Below, piece after piece: positions 17,219 to 26,645 of a stretch of DNA of 64,000 nucleotides. Source of the stretch: Acidobacteriota bacterium (lineage in GTDB: Bacteria; Acidobacteriota; Vicinamibacteria; Vicinamibacterales; Vicinamibacteraceae). Within the stretch, counting starts at the first letter, position 1. Every line of letters begins with the position of its first letter. A model generated the notes under the pieces. It made no database searches. It saw only the letters and a list, made by a program, of their open reading frames with translations, and was not told the origin of the DNA. The translations under genes and the position numbers were made by a program. The stretch covers positions 45,527 through 109,526 of the forward strand of contig JADLFL010000067.1 in the NCBI GenBank assembly GCA_020845575.1, written 5' to 3'.

Positions 17219-18871
17219 CTACGGTGTCTTCGGTGGCGTGGCCCTGATGCGGGTCACAAGGGCTCGCGCCTCGGTCGACTCCGGTGCGAGGACCGCAGCC
17301 CGCTCGGCATGCGGCAGCGCGGCGGCCGCGTCACCCGCCGAGAGGTACGCGTCGGCCAGCAGCAGCCGTGCCTCGACGCTCTCGGCGCTCCACAAGGAGA
17401 TGGTCAGCGACTCGATCGCGTCGCGCAGGCGTCCGGCGCGCACCAGCACACGCCCCAGCGCCAGGTGGGTCTGTGCGTCGTACGGCGAGAGGTACAGCGC
17501 CTTGCGGTACTCGACGATCGCTTCGCGATCCTCCTGCCGCTCCGCCAATCGTTCGGCACGGTCGAAATGGAACCGCGCGAGCTGCTGATATTCCTGCTGC
17601 GTCCCCGTCACGAGCGCCGAATCGACGCGAATCGGCGAGGTTTCCGCGTCGCTCAGTCGTTCGAGGCCGCGCGGCACGCCGCCGATGGCATCGGGACGTG
17701 GCCGGTGCTGCCACTCGTCGAAGCGCGACGAGAGCTGTCGCGCCAGTTCCCGTTCTCGTACCGCCTCGGTGCCGTTGCCCGACGCCTGCAGCGCCGCCGC
17801 CAGAATGAAGTGCGCCTCGCCGTCTGCCGGCCTGCGGCGGACCACTTCACGCAGCCAGTAGATGGCGGCGGGCACGTCCTTGTCGAGCCAGTAGGCGTAC
17901 CCCAGATTGAAGAAATAGTCCGGCGACTCGGGGGCCGCTTCAGACGCCCTGGTGAAATACCACGCCGGCTTGCCGGTCTGTGGGGTGACTGTCGTACGGC
18001 GCGCCTGCACGACGCCGATGTTGTTGTAGACCGCGGCCGACGGCGATTCGTCGAGGAGGGCCTTGAACGTCGCGAAAGCGTCGTCCCACCGCGCGAGACG
18101 AATGAGGGACACGCCCGCCGCGAAGCGCGCGCGGCGCTTGAAACGCGAGGAGGCGGGCACGGCGTCGGCCGCGGCCAGCGCACACGCGTGTTGCTCCTCG
18201 TCGGTGCAGACCTCCCAGATGACCAGATGCGCGCGACCGTACTGCGGCGCGGCGGCGACGGCCTGCCGCAGGAATCGCAGCTGCGTGGCGGGCGTCTCGG
18301 CGACGAGGCCCTTGGTGAAGGCCTCGAAGACCTCGAGCGACGGAGGTGAGTCGCTGGTCGAGGGCGTCTCGACGACAGGCACACCCGCAATCGCCGCAGC
18401 CACGCGGTCGCTGAGCGCGAACACGTCCCGGAGCGGCCCCCGCTCGCGCACCTCGGGCCGCACGAGTCCGGCATCGACGTCGATGACACGCACGGTCACC
18501 GAGAGGTTGTCGCCGTCGACGGCCACGGTGCCCGTCACCAGTTCCCGCACGCCGATCACTTCAGCAGCGCGCAGGAGCGTGGCGCGCGACAGCTGACGGT
18601 CGTCGGGGAGTTCGAGCGCATCGAAGGCCGCCAGGCGATCGGTCCGCGACATGGCAGGACGTCCGACGGCCGTGAGCGCGTCGCCGACCAGGAGCGCCAC
18701 ACCCTGGCCTAGCCACAACGCGCGCGGATCGTCGCCCGCGGGTTGCAGCGGCATCACGAGCACGCGCGGCGCGGCCGCGGGTGTCTGCGCGGCGACGGCC
18801 GTCGCGCAGCCGATGAGCGCGAGCGCCGCGCACGCCACGCGTGCCGCATGGGACGACCGTGCGCGACTCAT
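17219..18871 (-). CDS. Secreted TPR protein with FlgO-like N-terminal domain
   Basis: A 550-residue exported protein with a signal peptide of about 28 residues ending AVAAQ. Residues 35-170 (RVLVMPLQPAGDDPRALWLGQGVALLVGDALTAVGR in part) look like the domain that assesses total enzyme sets in adenylate-cyclase/TolB-like or FlgO-like proteins: a strand, a long helix and a GVRELVTGTV strand. From about 190 onward come tetratricopeptide helices, clearest near YFFNLGYAYWLDKDVPAAIYWL, AHFILAAAL and THLALGRVLVRAGRLRDAIE. It should mediate protein contacts in the periplasm. It overlaps the preceding V4R-like gene (ATGA), so they are coupled. No exact function can be named. Confidence 0.6.
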   Translation of the reverse strand: MSRARSSHAARVACAALALIGCATAVAAQTPAAAPRVLVMPLQPAGDDPRALWLGQGVALLVGDALTAVGRPAMSRTDRLAAFDALELPDDRQLSRATLLRAAEVIGVRELVTGTVAVDGDNLSVTVRVIDVDAGLVRPEVRERGPLRDVFALSDRVAAAIAGVPVVETPSTSDSPPSLEVFEAFTKGLVAETPATQLRFLRQAVAAAPQYGRAHLVIWEVCTDEEQHACALAAADAVPASSRFKRRARFAAGVSLIRLARWDDAFATFKALLDESPSAAVYNNIGVVQARRTTVTPQTGKPAWYFTRASEAAPESPDYFFNLGYAYWLDKDVPAAIYWLREVVRRRPADGEAHFILAAALQASGNGTEAVRERELARQLSSRFDEWQHRPRPDAIGGVPRGLERLSDAETSPIRVDSALVTGTQQEYQQLARFHFDRAERLAERQEDREAIVEYRKALYLSPYDAQTHLALGRVLVRAGRLRDAIESLTISLWSAESVEARLLLADAYLSAGDAAAALPHAERAAVLAPESTEARALVTRIRATPPKTP

Positions 18872-19449
18872 GCGCCATCCTCCTGAACGTCGATGCGCAG
18901 GAGGCACGTGTCGCCATCGACGGCCCGGCACGCCACGATCTGCCCCTCGCCCCGCATCCCCTCTCGCACGAGCAGTGCGTTGACGAACGCCAGATAGTAG
19001 CGACACTGCGGATGCTGCGCGTGGTCGCGCGCGTTGCAGAAAATCGATCCGCGGATCTCGATCTCGATCTGCCGGCGCCTGACGCGCGTACGAACCTTGG
19101 TACCGCGGTACGACGTCTCGAAATGGCGGCGAGCCAGCGTGGCGAGCTGCCGCAGCCTCATGCGCACGGGCAGCATGCGGCCTGCCGACCGCACGTGCCA
19201 GGGTTGCGCCAGCATCCACCACTCCGAGGCGTACGCCGCCGCCTTCCCCATCACGGCATCGTACGTGTCCTCGTCTTCGCGGCGAAGGAAGCTGAGCACG
19301 GCGGCGACGGGCGCGAGGTTGACCGCATCCTCCCGCCAGCCGCGGGGACGGAGATAGCTCTCGTAGAACTCCAGCCGCATCGGCAGCAGGTCCGCGATGG
19401 CCTGGTGGAGGGCCGCCGCGAGCAGCCTGTCGATTCTCGCCTCACTCAT
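18868..19449 (-). CDS. Conserved protein with V4R-like C-terminal domain
   Basis: A 193-residue cytoplasmic protein. The N-terminal half is helical (IDRLLAAALHQAIADLLPMRLEFYESYL). The C-terminal half reads GSIFCNARDHAQHPQCRYYLAFVNALL and ends ACRAVDGDTCLLRIDV, which resembles the 4-vinyl-reductase (V4R) ligand-binding domain, including the paired cysteines around a glycine-aspartate turn. V4R proteins often sense small molecules. The stop overlaps the start of the TPR protein, so the two genes probably work together. The assignment rests on pattern only. Confidence 0.5.
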   Translation of the reverse strand: MSEARIDRLLAAALHQAIADLLPMRLEFYESYLRPRGWREDAVNLAPVAAVLSFLRREDEDTYDAVMGKAAAYASEWWMLAQPWHVRSAGRMLPVRMRLRQLATLARRHFETSYRGTKVRTRVRRRQIEIEIRGSIFCNARDHAQHPQCRYYLAFVNALLVREGMRGEGQIVACRAVDGDTCLLRIDVQEDGA

Positions 19450-19469
19450 TTTCTGGTAACGTTTCGGCG

Positions 19470-20078
19470 GTGAGTGGGCGTCCTGCCGGTCCTGATGCGC
19501 GCTGGACCGGCGTCGTGCTCGCGGGTGGCCGGAGCCGGAGGTTCGGGGGCGTCGACAAGACGCGATTGCCGATTGGCGGCCGCACGCTGCTGCACAGGGC
19601 CGTCGACACGCTGGCGGCGGTGACCGATGACGTGCTGGTGGTCGGCGGCACGCCGCGTCCGGGCATCCGGACGGTGCCCGATCGGTACCCCGACGAGGGT
19701 CCGCTGGGCGGCGTCCTGACGGCGCTCGGCGCCATCGACTCGTCGCACGCGCTGATCCTCGCGGCCGACCTGCTCGTCATCCCCGGCTCCCTGCTTCGCG
19801 ACGTGCTGCGAGCAGGCGCGGACGCTGCCGCGGCGGTGGTGCAGTACGCCGATGGACGGCTCGCACCGTGCCTGTCCGTACGGCGGGATAGCGCCGACGC
19901 GCTGCGCGCCATGTGGATTGATGGCGACAGGCGTCTGCGCGCCGTCGAGAACCTCGTGCCTTGTGTGAAGGTCGTGGCCGAGGCTGCGACCGCCCGGGGC
20001 GCGCTCTGGAATGTGAACGATCCGCTTACCTATGCGCGGGCGCTCGAGTTGACGCTGCACGACTGCCCGGCATGCTAA
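19470..20078 (+). CDS. mobA: Molybdenum cofactor guanylyltransferase
   Basis: The 202-residue enzyme attaches GMP to molybdopterin. The nucleotide-binding loop VLAGGRSRRFGGVDKTRL is canonical, followed by DRYPDEGPLGGVLTAL and a shortened metal site AADLLVI, where most family members read CDMPFL; the aspartate is kept. The start is GTG at 19470. It lies between two unrelated genes, 20 bases from the divergent V4R gene and 26 bases before argS. The altered ADL site leaves a related nucleotidyltransferase possible. Confidence 0.8.
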   Translation: MSGRPAGPDARWTGVVLAGGRSRRFGGVDKTRLPIGGRTLLHRAVDTLAAVTDDVLVVGGTPRPGIRTVPDRYPDEGPLGGVLTALGAIDSSHALILAADLLVIPGSLLRDVLRAGADAAAAVVQYADGRLAPCLSVRRDSADALRAMWIDGDRRLRAVENLVPCVKVVAEAATARGALWNVNDPLTYARALELTLHDCPAC

Positions 20079-20104
20079 CCCACTGATCTGATCGAGTCAA
20101 ACCG

Positions 20105-22132
20105 ATGATCCTGCCTCTGCAGCAGGCCGTACGCACGGCGCTCCAGAACACGCTCGCCACGCTCTACGGCACCTCTGCCGTTCCCGCCACGCTCGTCATC
20201 GAGACACCGCCCTCGCGCGCACTCGGCGACATCGCCCTGCCCTGCGCGTTCGAGCTCGCGCGCACGCTGCGCAAGGCACCGCGCGCGATCGCCCAGGAGA
20301 TCGTGGCCGCGCTGCCAGCCATCCCCGGCGTCTCGCGCATCGAGGCCGTGGGCGGCGGCTACATCAACGTGTTCCTCGATCGCGCGGCGTTCCTGCGCGG
20401 CAACCTCGGTCATGCGTCGGTGGCCGCGCTCGCGGCAAGACCCAAGACGATCGTCGAGCACACCGCGATCAACCCCAACAAGGCCGCGCACATCGGGCAT
20501 CTGCGCAACGCGATCCTCGGAGACACGGTCGGCCGGCTGCTGCGGTTTCTCGGCACGCCCGTCGAGATCCAGAACTACATCGACGACACCGGCGTGCAGG
20601 TTGCCGACGTGGTGGTCGGCTTCGAGCACCTCGAACACAGGACGCTCGACGAGGTGAAGGCGCTCGCCGCTGGTGAACGCTTCGACTACGACTGTTGGGA
20701 CCTGTACGCGCGCGTCACCGAGTGGTACGACGCCGACAAGTCGCGCATCGGGATCCGCAAGGCCACGCTGCACGCGATCGAGCACGGCGGCAACGCGACG
20801 GCCGCGATGGGCGCGGTGGTCGCCGATGCGATCGTCCGCTGCCACCTGCGCACGATGGGCCGCCTGCACATCGACTACGACCTCCTCTCGTGGGAAGGCG
20901 ACATCCTGCGCCTGCACTTCTGGGCCACGGCGTTCGACATCCTGAAGCGCAACGGCACCGTGTATCTCCAACAGGAAGGCAAGCTGAAGGGCTGCTGGGT
21001 GATGGAGATCGACGAGGACGTCGACGCGACCATCGAGCAGGCCGGCGCGCCGGCGCGCGACGACGCGAACGACCAGGCCGAAGGCGACGAAGGCGGACCC
21101 AACTCGCGCGAGAAGGTCATCGTCAGGTCCGACGGCACCGTGACGTACGTCGGCAAGGACATCGCCAACCAGTTCTGGAAGTTCGGGCTGCTCGGCAAGG
21201 ACTTCGCGTATCGGCCGTTCGCGACGCGGCTCGACGGCGGCACGCTCTGGGCGACCACGACCGACGACGGCGTCACGCCGCACCCCGAGTTCGGCAACGC
21301 CGGCACCGTGATCAACGTGATCGACACGCGGCAGTCCTACCTGCAGAAGCTCCTCAAGCAGGCGCTGGCGACCATGGGCCATCGCGCGCAGGCGGAACAG
21401 TCGATCCACTTCTCGTACGAGATGGTCGCGCTCTCGCACAAGACGGCGCGCGAGCTCGGGTACGACGCCGATCCGGACGGCAAGCCGTTCGTGGAGGTGT
21501 CCGGCCGCAAGGGCCTTGGCGTCAAGGCCGACGATCTGCTCGATCGCCTCATCGGCAAGGCGCTCGACGAGGTGCGCAAGCGCAACCCCGACCTCACGGA
21601 TGCCGACGCGCGGGCCACGGCGGAAGCCATCGCCATCGCCGCGGTGCGCTACTTCATGGTGAAGTTCTCGCGCACCAAGGTCATCGCGTTCGACATCGAC
21701 GAGGCGCTCAGCTTCGAGGGCGAGAGCGGTCCCTACCTCCAGTACGCTGCCGTGCGCGCGGGGAACATCCTCGCCAAGCTCCGCGAACGCGAGCAGATGG
21801 ACGAGGCTGGCATCGCCACTGCGATCGCCGTCCTGCCCGGCGACGCCATCGCGTCCGGCGACGATGCCGACGCGCTGTGGGACCTGGTGCTCGCCTGCGG
21901 CAGGCTCGATGAAGTCGCCGAATCGGCCGTGCGTACGCTCGAACCCGCCGTGGTGGCCAAGTACGCCTTCAGCCTCGCGCAGGCGTTCAGCGGCTTCTAC
22001 CATCGCTGCCCCATCCTCTCGGAGGAGCGCGCCGACGTGCGCGTGTGGCGAGCCGCTGCCGCGAGCTACTTCCGCCAGCAGATGACGCGCGCGCTCGACC
22101 TGATGGGCGCCGTGGTGCCGGGGCGCATGTGA
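20105..22132 (+). CDS. argS: Arginine--tRNA ligase
   Basis: A 675-residue class I synthetase: an N-terminal additional domain with the GDIALPCAFELARTLRKAPR pattern, the HIGH motif at 129-132 (HIGHLRN) after INPNKAAHIGH, and the C-terminal anticodon-binding helical bundle with the FDIDEALSFEGESGPYLQYA stretch. It is somewhat longer than E. coli ArgS (577) because of an acidic insert near 315-335 (DDANDQAEGDEGGPNS) and spacing around the catalytic core. The start ATG is at 20105. Its stop overlaps the GTG start of the amidotransferase gene. Confidence 0.95.
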   Translation: MILPLQQAVRTALQNTLATLYGTSAVPATLVIETPPSRALGDIALPCAFELARTLRKAPRAIAQEIVAALPAIPGVSRIEAVGGGYINVFLDRAAFLRGNLGHASVAALAARPKTIVEHTAINPNKAAHIGHLRNAILGDTVGRLLRFLGTPVEIQNYIDDTGVQVADVVVGFEHLEHRTLDEVKALAAGERFDYDCWDLYARVTEWYDADKSRIGIRKATLHAIEHGGNATAAMGAVVADAIVRCHLRTMGRLHIDYDLLSWEGDILRLHFWATAFDILKRNGTVYLQQEGKLKGCWVMEIDEDVDATIEQAGAPARDDANDQAEGDEGGPNSREKVIVRSDGTVTYVGKDIANQFWKFGLLGKDFAYRPFATRLDGGTLWATTTDDGVTPHPEFGNAGTVINVIDTRQSYLQKLLKQALATMGHRAQAEQSIHFSYEMVALSHKTARELGYDADPDGKPFVEVSGRKGLGVKADDLLDRLIGKALDEVRKRNPDLTDADARATAEAIAIAAVRYFMVKFSRTKVIAFDIDEALSFEGESGPYLQYAAVRAGNILAKLREREQMDEAGIATAIAVLPGDAIASGDDADALWDLVLACGRLDEVAESAVRTLEPAVVAKYAFSLAQAFSGFYHRCPILSEERADVRVWRAAAASYFRQQMTRALDLMGAVVPGRM

Positions 22133-22806
22133 GCCGCACGACGCGCGTCACGTACGTCCGGTGCAGCAGAGACGACGACTATCTGCGGTCGCTCGAGGCC
22201 GTTGGCCTCGACGTCCGCGTCGTGGATCACGACGGCGACATCGCCGCCGCGCTGCATGGAAGCGGTGGAGTCGTGCTCGCAGGTGGGCCCGACGTCGATC
22301 CGGCGCACTACGGCGAAGACGTGCACCCGGCCAACTCGCTGGCGGGCGACGTGCGCGACGCGTTCGAACTGGAAGTCGCGCGGCACTGCCTGCGCGAGGC
22401 GCTGCCGCTGCTCGCGATCTGTCGCGGCATGCAGATCCTCAACGTGGCCGCCGGCGGGACGCTCATCCAGGACGTGCCGTCGCAGGTGTCGCTCGCGCTC
22501 GCGCATGCGATGGACGAGACGTTCACCACGATCGCTCACGCGATCGAGGTGCGGCCAGACTCGCACGTCGCGCGGGCTGTCGCCCACGGCGCACCGACGA
22601 CAGTGAACAGCCGGCACCATCAGGCGGCGAAAGTCGTCGCGAGGCCCCTGGTCGTCACCGCCATCGCCACCGACGGGATCGTCGAGGCCATCGAGGCCCC
22701 GGCGCTCCCCTTCTGCGTGGGCGTGCAGTGGCACCCCGAGAACTTCTGGCGCACGGGCGAGTTCCTTCCCCTCTTCCGCGCCTTCGCCGCCGCCTGCGCA
22801 CCATAG
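22129..22806 (+). CDS. Class I glutamine amidotransferase-like hydrolase (peptidase C26)
   Basis: A 225-residue cytoplasmic hydrolase of the PuuD / gamma-Glu-GABA hydrolase type. The nucleophile is C98 in AICRGMQ, and H202/E204 in VQWHPE complete the triad; GGPDVDPAHYGED near the front is the usual substrate loop. Such enzymes cut gamma-glutamyl amides. GTG at 22129 lies in the argS stop region (ATGTGA), so translation is coupled to argS. The exact substrate is not evident. Confidence 0.82.
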   Translation: MSRTTRVTYVRCSRDDDYLRSLEAVGLDVRVVDHDGDIAAALHGSGGVVLAGGPDVDPAHYGEDVHPANSLAGDVRDAFELEVARHCLREALPLLAICRGMQILNVAAGGTLIQDVPSQVSLALAHAMDETFTTIAHAIEVRPDSHVARAVAHGAPTTVNSRHHQAAKVVARPLVVTAIATDGIVEAIEAPALPFCVGVQWHPENFWRTGEFLPLFRAFAAACAP

Positions 22807-22857
22807 GCCGAACGGGGGCGCGCGGCCACTCCCCCAGTCAGGTGTAGCCGCCCGATG

Positions 22858-24162
22858 TCATCCGGCGGACGGAGTCCGTCGGAGAGACACCACCGTCTCG
22901 ACGTGGGCGGTCATCGGGAACAGGTCGAACATCGTCATGGATGTGACCTGGAGGCCAGAGGCGACGAGCGCCTGCATGTCGCGCGCCAGCGTGGCCGGGT
23001 CGCACGACACGTAGGTCACCGCTGACGGATGTGCCGACGCGAGGGCCTCGCTCGCCACACGCGACAGCCCGGTCCGCGGAGGATCGACGATCACATGCGC
23101 GTCGGCGAGCGTCGCGGCGTCCTGCTTCACGAATCCCTCGACGTCGCCGCGGACGGCACGCACACGCGCACCGTACGGCGCGGCGTTGACGACGAGGTCT
23201 TCGGCGGCCACGGCATCGCCTTCGACGCACACGACCGACGACGTACCGGCGGCCGCCGCGCTAATGCCAAAGACGCCAACGCCGGCGTAGAGATCGACAA
23301 CGCGGGCATCGCCACGCATGGTCCCGATCACATGGGGAACGAGTCGCGGCAGAAGGCAGCGGTTGCCTTGAAAGAAGGCCGACGCATGCCGCACGAGCGC
23401 CGGCGCGTCCGGCGCTGTCACGCCAAGGCTCGCCATCGACTCGCGCACCCACGGGTGCCCCGCAATCGCGACGGGATGGCGCGATGCGGCGAGCCCTGCG
23501 CTCACCCCCGTGTACTCGTCACTCCCCTGCACGCCCGCGCTCCACACGTCGCCATGCCGTGGCAGCGGACGCGACAGTTCCAGATGCGCCGCGCGCGCCG
23601 CGCCATCGACAGACTGCGTCACCACGATCGCCTCGACGGTCCGCGCCACGTCGGGCCTCAGACGGCCGACGATGTCCTGGGCCAGGTCGAGCAGGCCCGG
23701 GGCGAGCTGCCCCGACGGCCCGGCGTCGCACAGGGCATGCGTCCCTTCGCGATAGAAACCGACACGGCCGCCACTGACGTGCAGACGCGCGCGCAGGCGC
23801 CATTCCCGCGTCGGCGATTCCACGATATCGATCGGCGGAAGGTCGCGAAGACGGCCGATGCGCCCCAGCGCGTCTTCGACGATCGCGCGCTTCAGATCGA
23901 GTTGTCGCGGATAGGCCACATGCGCGAACGCCAGGCCGCCGCACAGGGGATCGACGTCGGGCACGATACGATCCGGCGACGCCCCCTCGACTTCGACCAC
24001 CGTGCCGAACGCCACACCCTTGCCCGAGCGTTCGAGGGCGATCCGCACACGCTCACCGGGGATCCCGCCGCTCACGAGCACGACGCGACCGTCGATCCGT
24101 GCGAGCGATCGCCCGCCGGCCACGGGCTTCTCCAGCGTGACGGCAACAGTCTCATCAGCCAT
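22858..24162 (-). CDS. RNA (uracil-C5) methyltransferase, RlmD/TrmA family
   Basis: A 434-residue SAM-dependent methyltransferase: TRAM domain at about 8-65 (GGRSLARIDGRVVLVSGGIPGERV), central domain, then the Rossmann methyltransferase part with VVDLYAGVGVFGI, DPPRTGLS and the catalytic cysteine in YVSCDPATLARD. In RlmD four cysteines bind an iron-sulfur cluster; here only one remains (DPLCGGLAFAHVAY), so the cluster is absent. The target U in rRNA or tRNA is unknown. The ATG at 24162 overlaps the stop of the upstream gene by eight bases. Last gene of the valS-nadC-birA operon. Confidence 0.82.
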   Translation of the reverse strand: MADETVAVTLEKPVAGGRSLARIDGRVVLVSGGIPGERVRIALERSGKGVAFGTVVEVEGASPDRIVPDVDPLCGGLAFAHVAYPRQLDLKRAIVEDALGRIGRLRDLPPIDIVESPTREWRLRARLHVSGGRVGFYREGTHALCDAGPSGQLAPGLLDLAQDIVGRLRPDVARTVEAIVVTQSVDGAARAAHLELSRPLPRHGDVWSAGVQGSDEYTGVSAGLAASRHPVAIAGHPWVRESMASLGVTAPDAPALVRHASAFFQGNRCLLPRLVPHVIGTMRGDARVVDLYAGVGVFGISAAAAGTSSVVCVEGDAVAAEDLVVNAAPYGARVRAVRGDVEGFVKQDAATLADAHVIVDPPRTGLSRVASEALASAHPSAVTYVSCDPATLARDMQALVASGLQVTSMTMFDLFPMTAHVETVVSLRRTPSAG

Positions 24163-24916
24163 CGAGTCGCACCTGTGGCAGCAGGAACCGCCGCCGCGCC
24201 AGTTCGCGCAGCAGCGTCGCTTCCGCGTCGGCCAACGCCGGCGCGGGCATGGAACCGCGATGCGGCGCCAACTCCTCCGCGGCATGTCGACGCAGGTCCT
24301 CGCGTTCGGCGGTCGACAGCGCACGCACGGCCGCGCTCGTCATCTCCTCGTCGATCGTCCCCAACTTCGCGATGAGCGTCGCACGCGCATCGCCGCGAGC
24401 GCCGCGCGCCTGATCGAGACAGGCGTCGGCGGCGCCGATCGCGGCACCGAGCGCGTCACGCAGCAGCGGGGAAACGTCGCCGGTGGCCAGCAGAGCCGAC
24501 AGCCGCACGAGCACGCGCTCGATGTGCCGCGGCAGCGACGGACCGCGCGCGGCAGGTGACGCGGGCCCATCTGCCGCGTCGTCGACAGTCTGAGCATCCG
24601 TACTCTGAACGACGTGGGCACCAACGGCCCGCCGCCATTGCTCGAACGCATCCCGCACGTCGGCCTCGCAGAACTCGATGCGAAGGGGACGCCTCTGGGG
24701 ACCACGTGCCGCGCGTCGCGCCTGCGTGCGATCCACGCCGTGCAGCACGATGCGTACGGGAATGCCTTCGGATGCCCAGCCTGAGACGAGCAGGAACGCC
24801 GGCCCGACGATGCGCACGAGGTGCCCGCCGTTCACGCGGCACAGGTGGGCTTCGACCTCGCGGCAGTACGCCCCGATGTCGACACCCTCGGCCTTCGCAT
24901 CCGTTCCCCGCGTCAT
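24155..24916 (-). CDS. Conserved hypothetical protein
   Basis: A 253-residue protein with no family I recognise. The first 90 residues look like a mixed alpha/beta domain (CREVEAHLCRVNGGHLVRIVGPAFLLVSGWASEGIPVRIVLHGVDR, in pieces), the middle is a low-complexity linker, and the last 130 residues are long helices rich in alanine, arginine and glutamate that could form a coiled coil. No signal peptide or membrane segment is seen. It overlaps birA by four bases at its start and the methyltransferase by eight bases at its end, so it is expressed with them. Confidence 0.7.
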   Translation of the reverse strand: MTRGTDAKAEGVDIGAYCREVEAHLCRVNGGHLVRIVGPAFLLVSGWASEGIPVRIVLHGVDRTQARRAARGPQRRPLRIEFCEADVRDAFEQWRRAVGAHVVQSTDAQTVDDAADGPASPAARGPSLPRHIERVLVRLSALLATGDVSPLLRDALGAAIGAADACLDQARGARGDARATLIAKLGTIDEEMTSAAVRALSTAEREDLRRHAAEELAPHRGSMPAPALADAEATLLRELARRRFLLPQVRLDG

Positions 24917-25791
24917 GCGTCGGCTGTCTCCAGCAGCCACTCGATCTCGCCGCCGTGGACGACGTGGTCGCCGTCGATGCTCCGCACGCGCAGTGCACCG
25001 CGTTCGTCGATGCCTGCCGTACGCCCCTCGCGCATCACGCCATGCGCGTGCCAGCGGACACGCGTGCCATCCACCGAGGGAGCCATGTCTCGCCACCGCT
25101 CACGGACCTCTGCGGCGCGTCCGTCGGCGAGACGCGTCACACCTTCCGACACGCGTGTGAGCAGCGCGGTCACGAGTGGCGATACGAGCGCCACGCCGTC
25201 GCGCGGCGATGGCACCACGCTGTCGAGCGCGATCATGCGTGCCGCCACGTCAGGCGGTGCGGACGTCGACACGACGTTGATGCCAATCCCGACGACGATG
25301 GTCCGCAGTGCGGCGCCGTCTCCGGCCCCTTCGGCAAGGATGCCGGCGAGTTTGCGCCATGCCAGGGGTTGGTGTGTTCGCACCATGACGTCGTTGGGCC
25401 ACTTGAGTTCCACGCCCGTCGCACCGATGTCGCCCAACGCAGACACGACGGCCACGCCCGCCATCAGCGTGACCAGCGACGTCACCGGCGATCCCGCGTC
25501 GGCGCGGACGGCAGGCCAGGTTTCCGGTCGCAGGAGCGTGGAGAGATACAGGCCATGCGCGTCTGGAGAGTGCCACGTTGCGCCACGACGACCGCGGCCG
25601 GCCGTCTGCGCAGCCGCGATCGACGTCCATCCCTCCGGCACACCCTCACCCGCCGCACGCGCGACATCGTCGTTGGTGGAGGACGTCGTGGCGTGAATCG
25701 AGACGTGGCGCGCGAACGCACCTGCCGTGGGCAACGCGCGCGCCACACCGTCTCGCACGGCGGCGAGCCAGGCGGCAGTGGTGGTGCTCAC
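24913..25791 (-). CDS. birA: Biotin--[acetyl-CoA-carboxylase] ligase
   Basis: A 292-residue enzyme that makes biotinyl-AMP and attaches biotin to a lysine of the carboxyl carrier protein. The key motifs are present: TSSTNDDVAR, AAAQTAGRGRRGATWHSP (the biotinoyl-AMP loop), ELKWPNDVMV and RKLAGILAE. There is no N-terminal winged helix, so this is a class I enzyme that does not repress the bio genes. The C-terminal SH3-like domain is present. The start is GTG at 25791, overlapping the nadC stop by four bases. Confidence 0.92.
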   Translation of the reverse strand: MSTTTAAWLAAVRDGVARALPTAGAFARHVSIHATTSSTNDDVARAAGEGVPEGWTSIAAAQTAGRGRRGATWHSPDAHGLYLSTLLRPETWPAVRADAGSPVTSLVTLMAGVAVVSALGDIGATGVELKWPNDVMVRTHQPLAWRKLAGILAEGAGDGAALRTIVVGIGINVVSTSAPPDVAARMIALDSVVPSPRDGVALVSPLVTALLTRVSEGVTRLADGRAAEVRERWRDMAPSVDGTRVRWHAHGVMREGRTAGIDERGALRVRSIDGDHVVHGGEIEWLLETADA

Positions 25792-26645
25792 GGGACCGGC
25801 GCGATCTTGAAACTGAGATCCACGGCGGGCGACGAATGCGTCAACGCACCCACCGAGACGAAGTCCGCACCCGTTGCGGCGATGGCCGGAATGCGATCGA
25901 GCGTGACGCCGCCAGACACTTCCACGAGCGCGCGCCCCTTCGAACGACGCACCGTCTCGGCGAGCGTGTCGAGGTCCATGTTGTCTGCGAGGATGCGCGT
26001 GGCGCCGGCATCGAGCGCGACGTCGAGCTCGTCGAGCGTCCGCACTTCCACTTCGACGACCATGTCTTCGGCTGCGGTGCGCATCCGCTCGAGCGCCTGC
26101 CGCACACCACCCGCCAGTGCGATGTGGTTGTCCTTGATCAGGATCCCATCGTCCAGCGCGAACCGATGGTTCGTCGCCCCACCGGCCCTCACGGCATACT
26201 TCTCCAGCACGCGTAACGTCGGCGTCGTCTTACGCGTGTCGAGCACGACGAGCGGATGGCCGGCGGCAGCCTCGGCATAGCGCCGCGCCATCGTGGCGAT
26301 GCCGGACATGCGCTGCATGAAGTTGAGCGCCGTGCGTTCCGCGGTGAGCAGGGCGCGCGCCCGGCCCGTGACTTCCGCCACGAGCGTGCCCGCCTCGCAG
26401 AAGTCGCCGTCGGCGCGATGGCGCACCATCACGCTCGCGGGATCCAGTTGCAGAAACGTCTCCTCGGCAACGTCGAGGCCGGCGATGACGCATGGCTCCT
26501 TGGCCAGCAGGCGTCCGTGGCCGCGCTGCGAGTCCTCGACCGTGCCTTCGGTGGTGACGTCGCCCCATCCGAGATCCTCGGCCAGCGCACGGCGGACCAG
26601 TTCCCGGTACAGCGCCTTGTCGAGCGGCGCCAGCGAGGTGCTCAC
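25788..26645 (-). CDS. nadC: Nicotinate-nucleotide pyrophosphorylase (carboxylating)
   Basis: The 285-residue enzyme makes nicotinate mononucleotide from quinolinate and PRPP in NAD synthesis. Diagnostic motifs are LAEDLGWGDVTTEGT, ERTALNFMQRMSGIAT, DTRKTTPTLRVLEKYAV and AGGATNHRFALDDGILIKDNH. The arginine, lysine and histidine ligands of quinolinate are all kept. GTG at 26645 starts the protein inside the valS stop (GTGA overlap). No nadA or nadB is nearby. Confidence 0.95.
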   Translation of the reverse strand: MSTSLAPLDKALYRELVRRALAEDLGWGDVTTEGTVEDSQRGHGRLLAKEPCVIAGLDVAEETFLQLDPASVMVRHRADGDFCEAGTLVAEVTGRARALLTAERTALNFMQRMSGIATMARRYAEAAAGHPLVVLDTRKTTPTLRVLEKYAVRAGGATNHRFALDDGILIKDNHIALAGGVRQALERMRTAAEDMVVEVEVRTLDELDVALDAGATRILADNMDLDTLAETVRRSKGRALVEVSGGVTLDRIPAIAATGADFVSVGALTHSSPAVDLSFKIAPVP

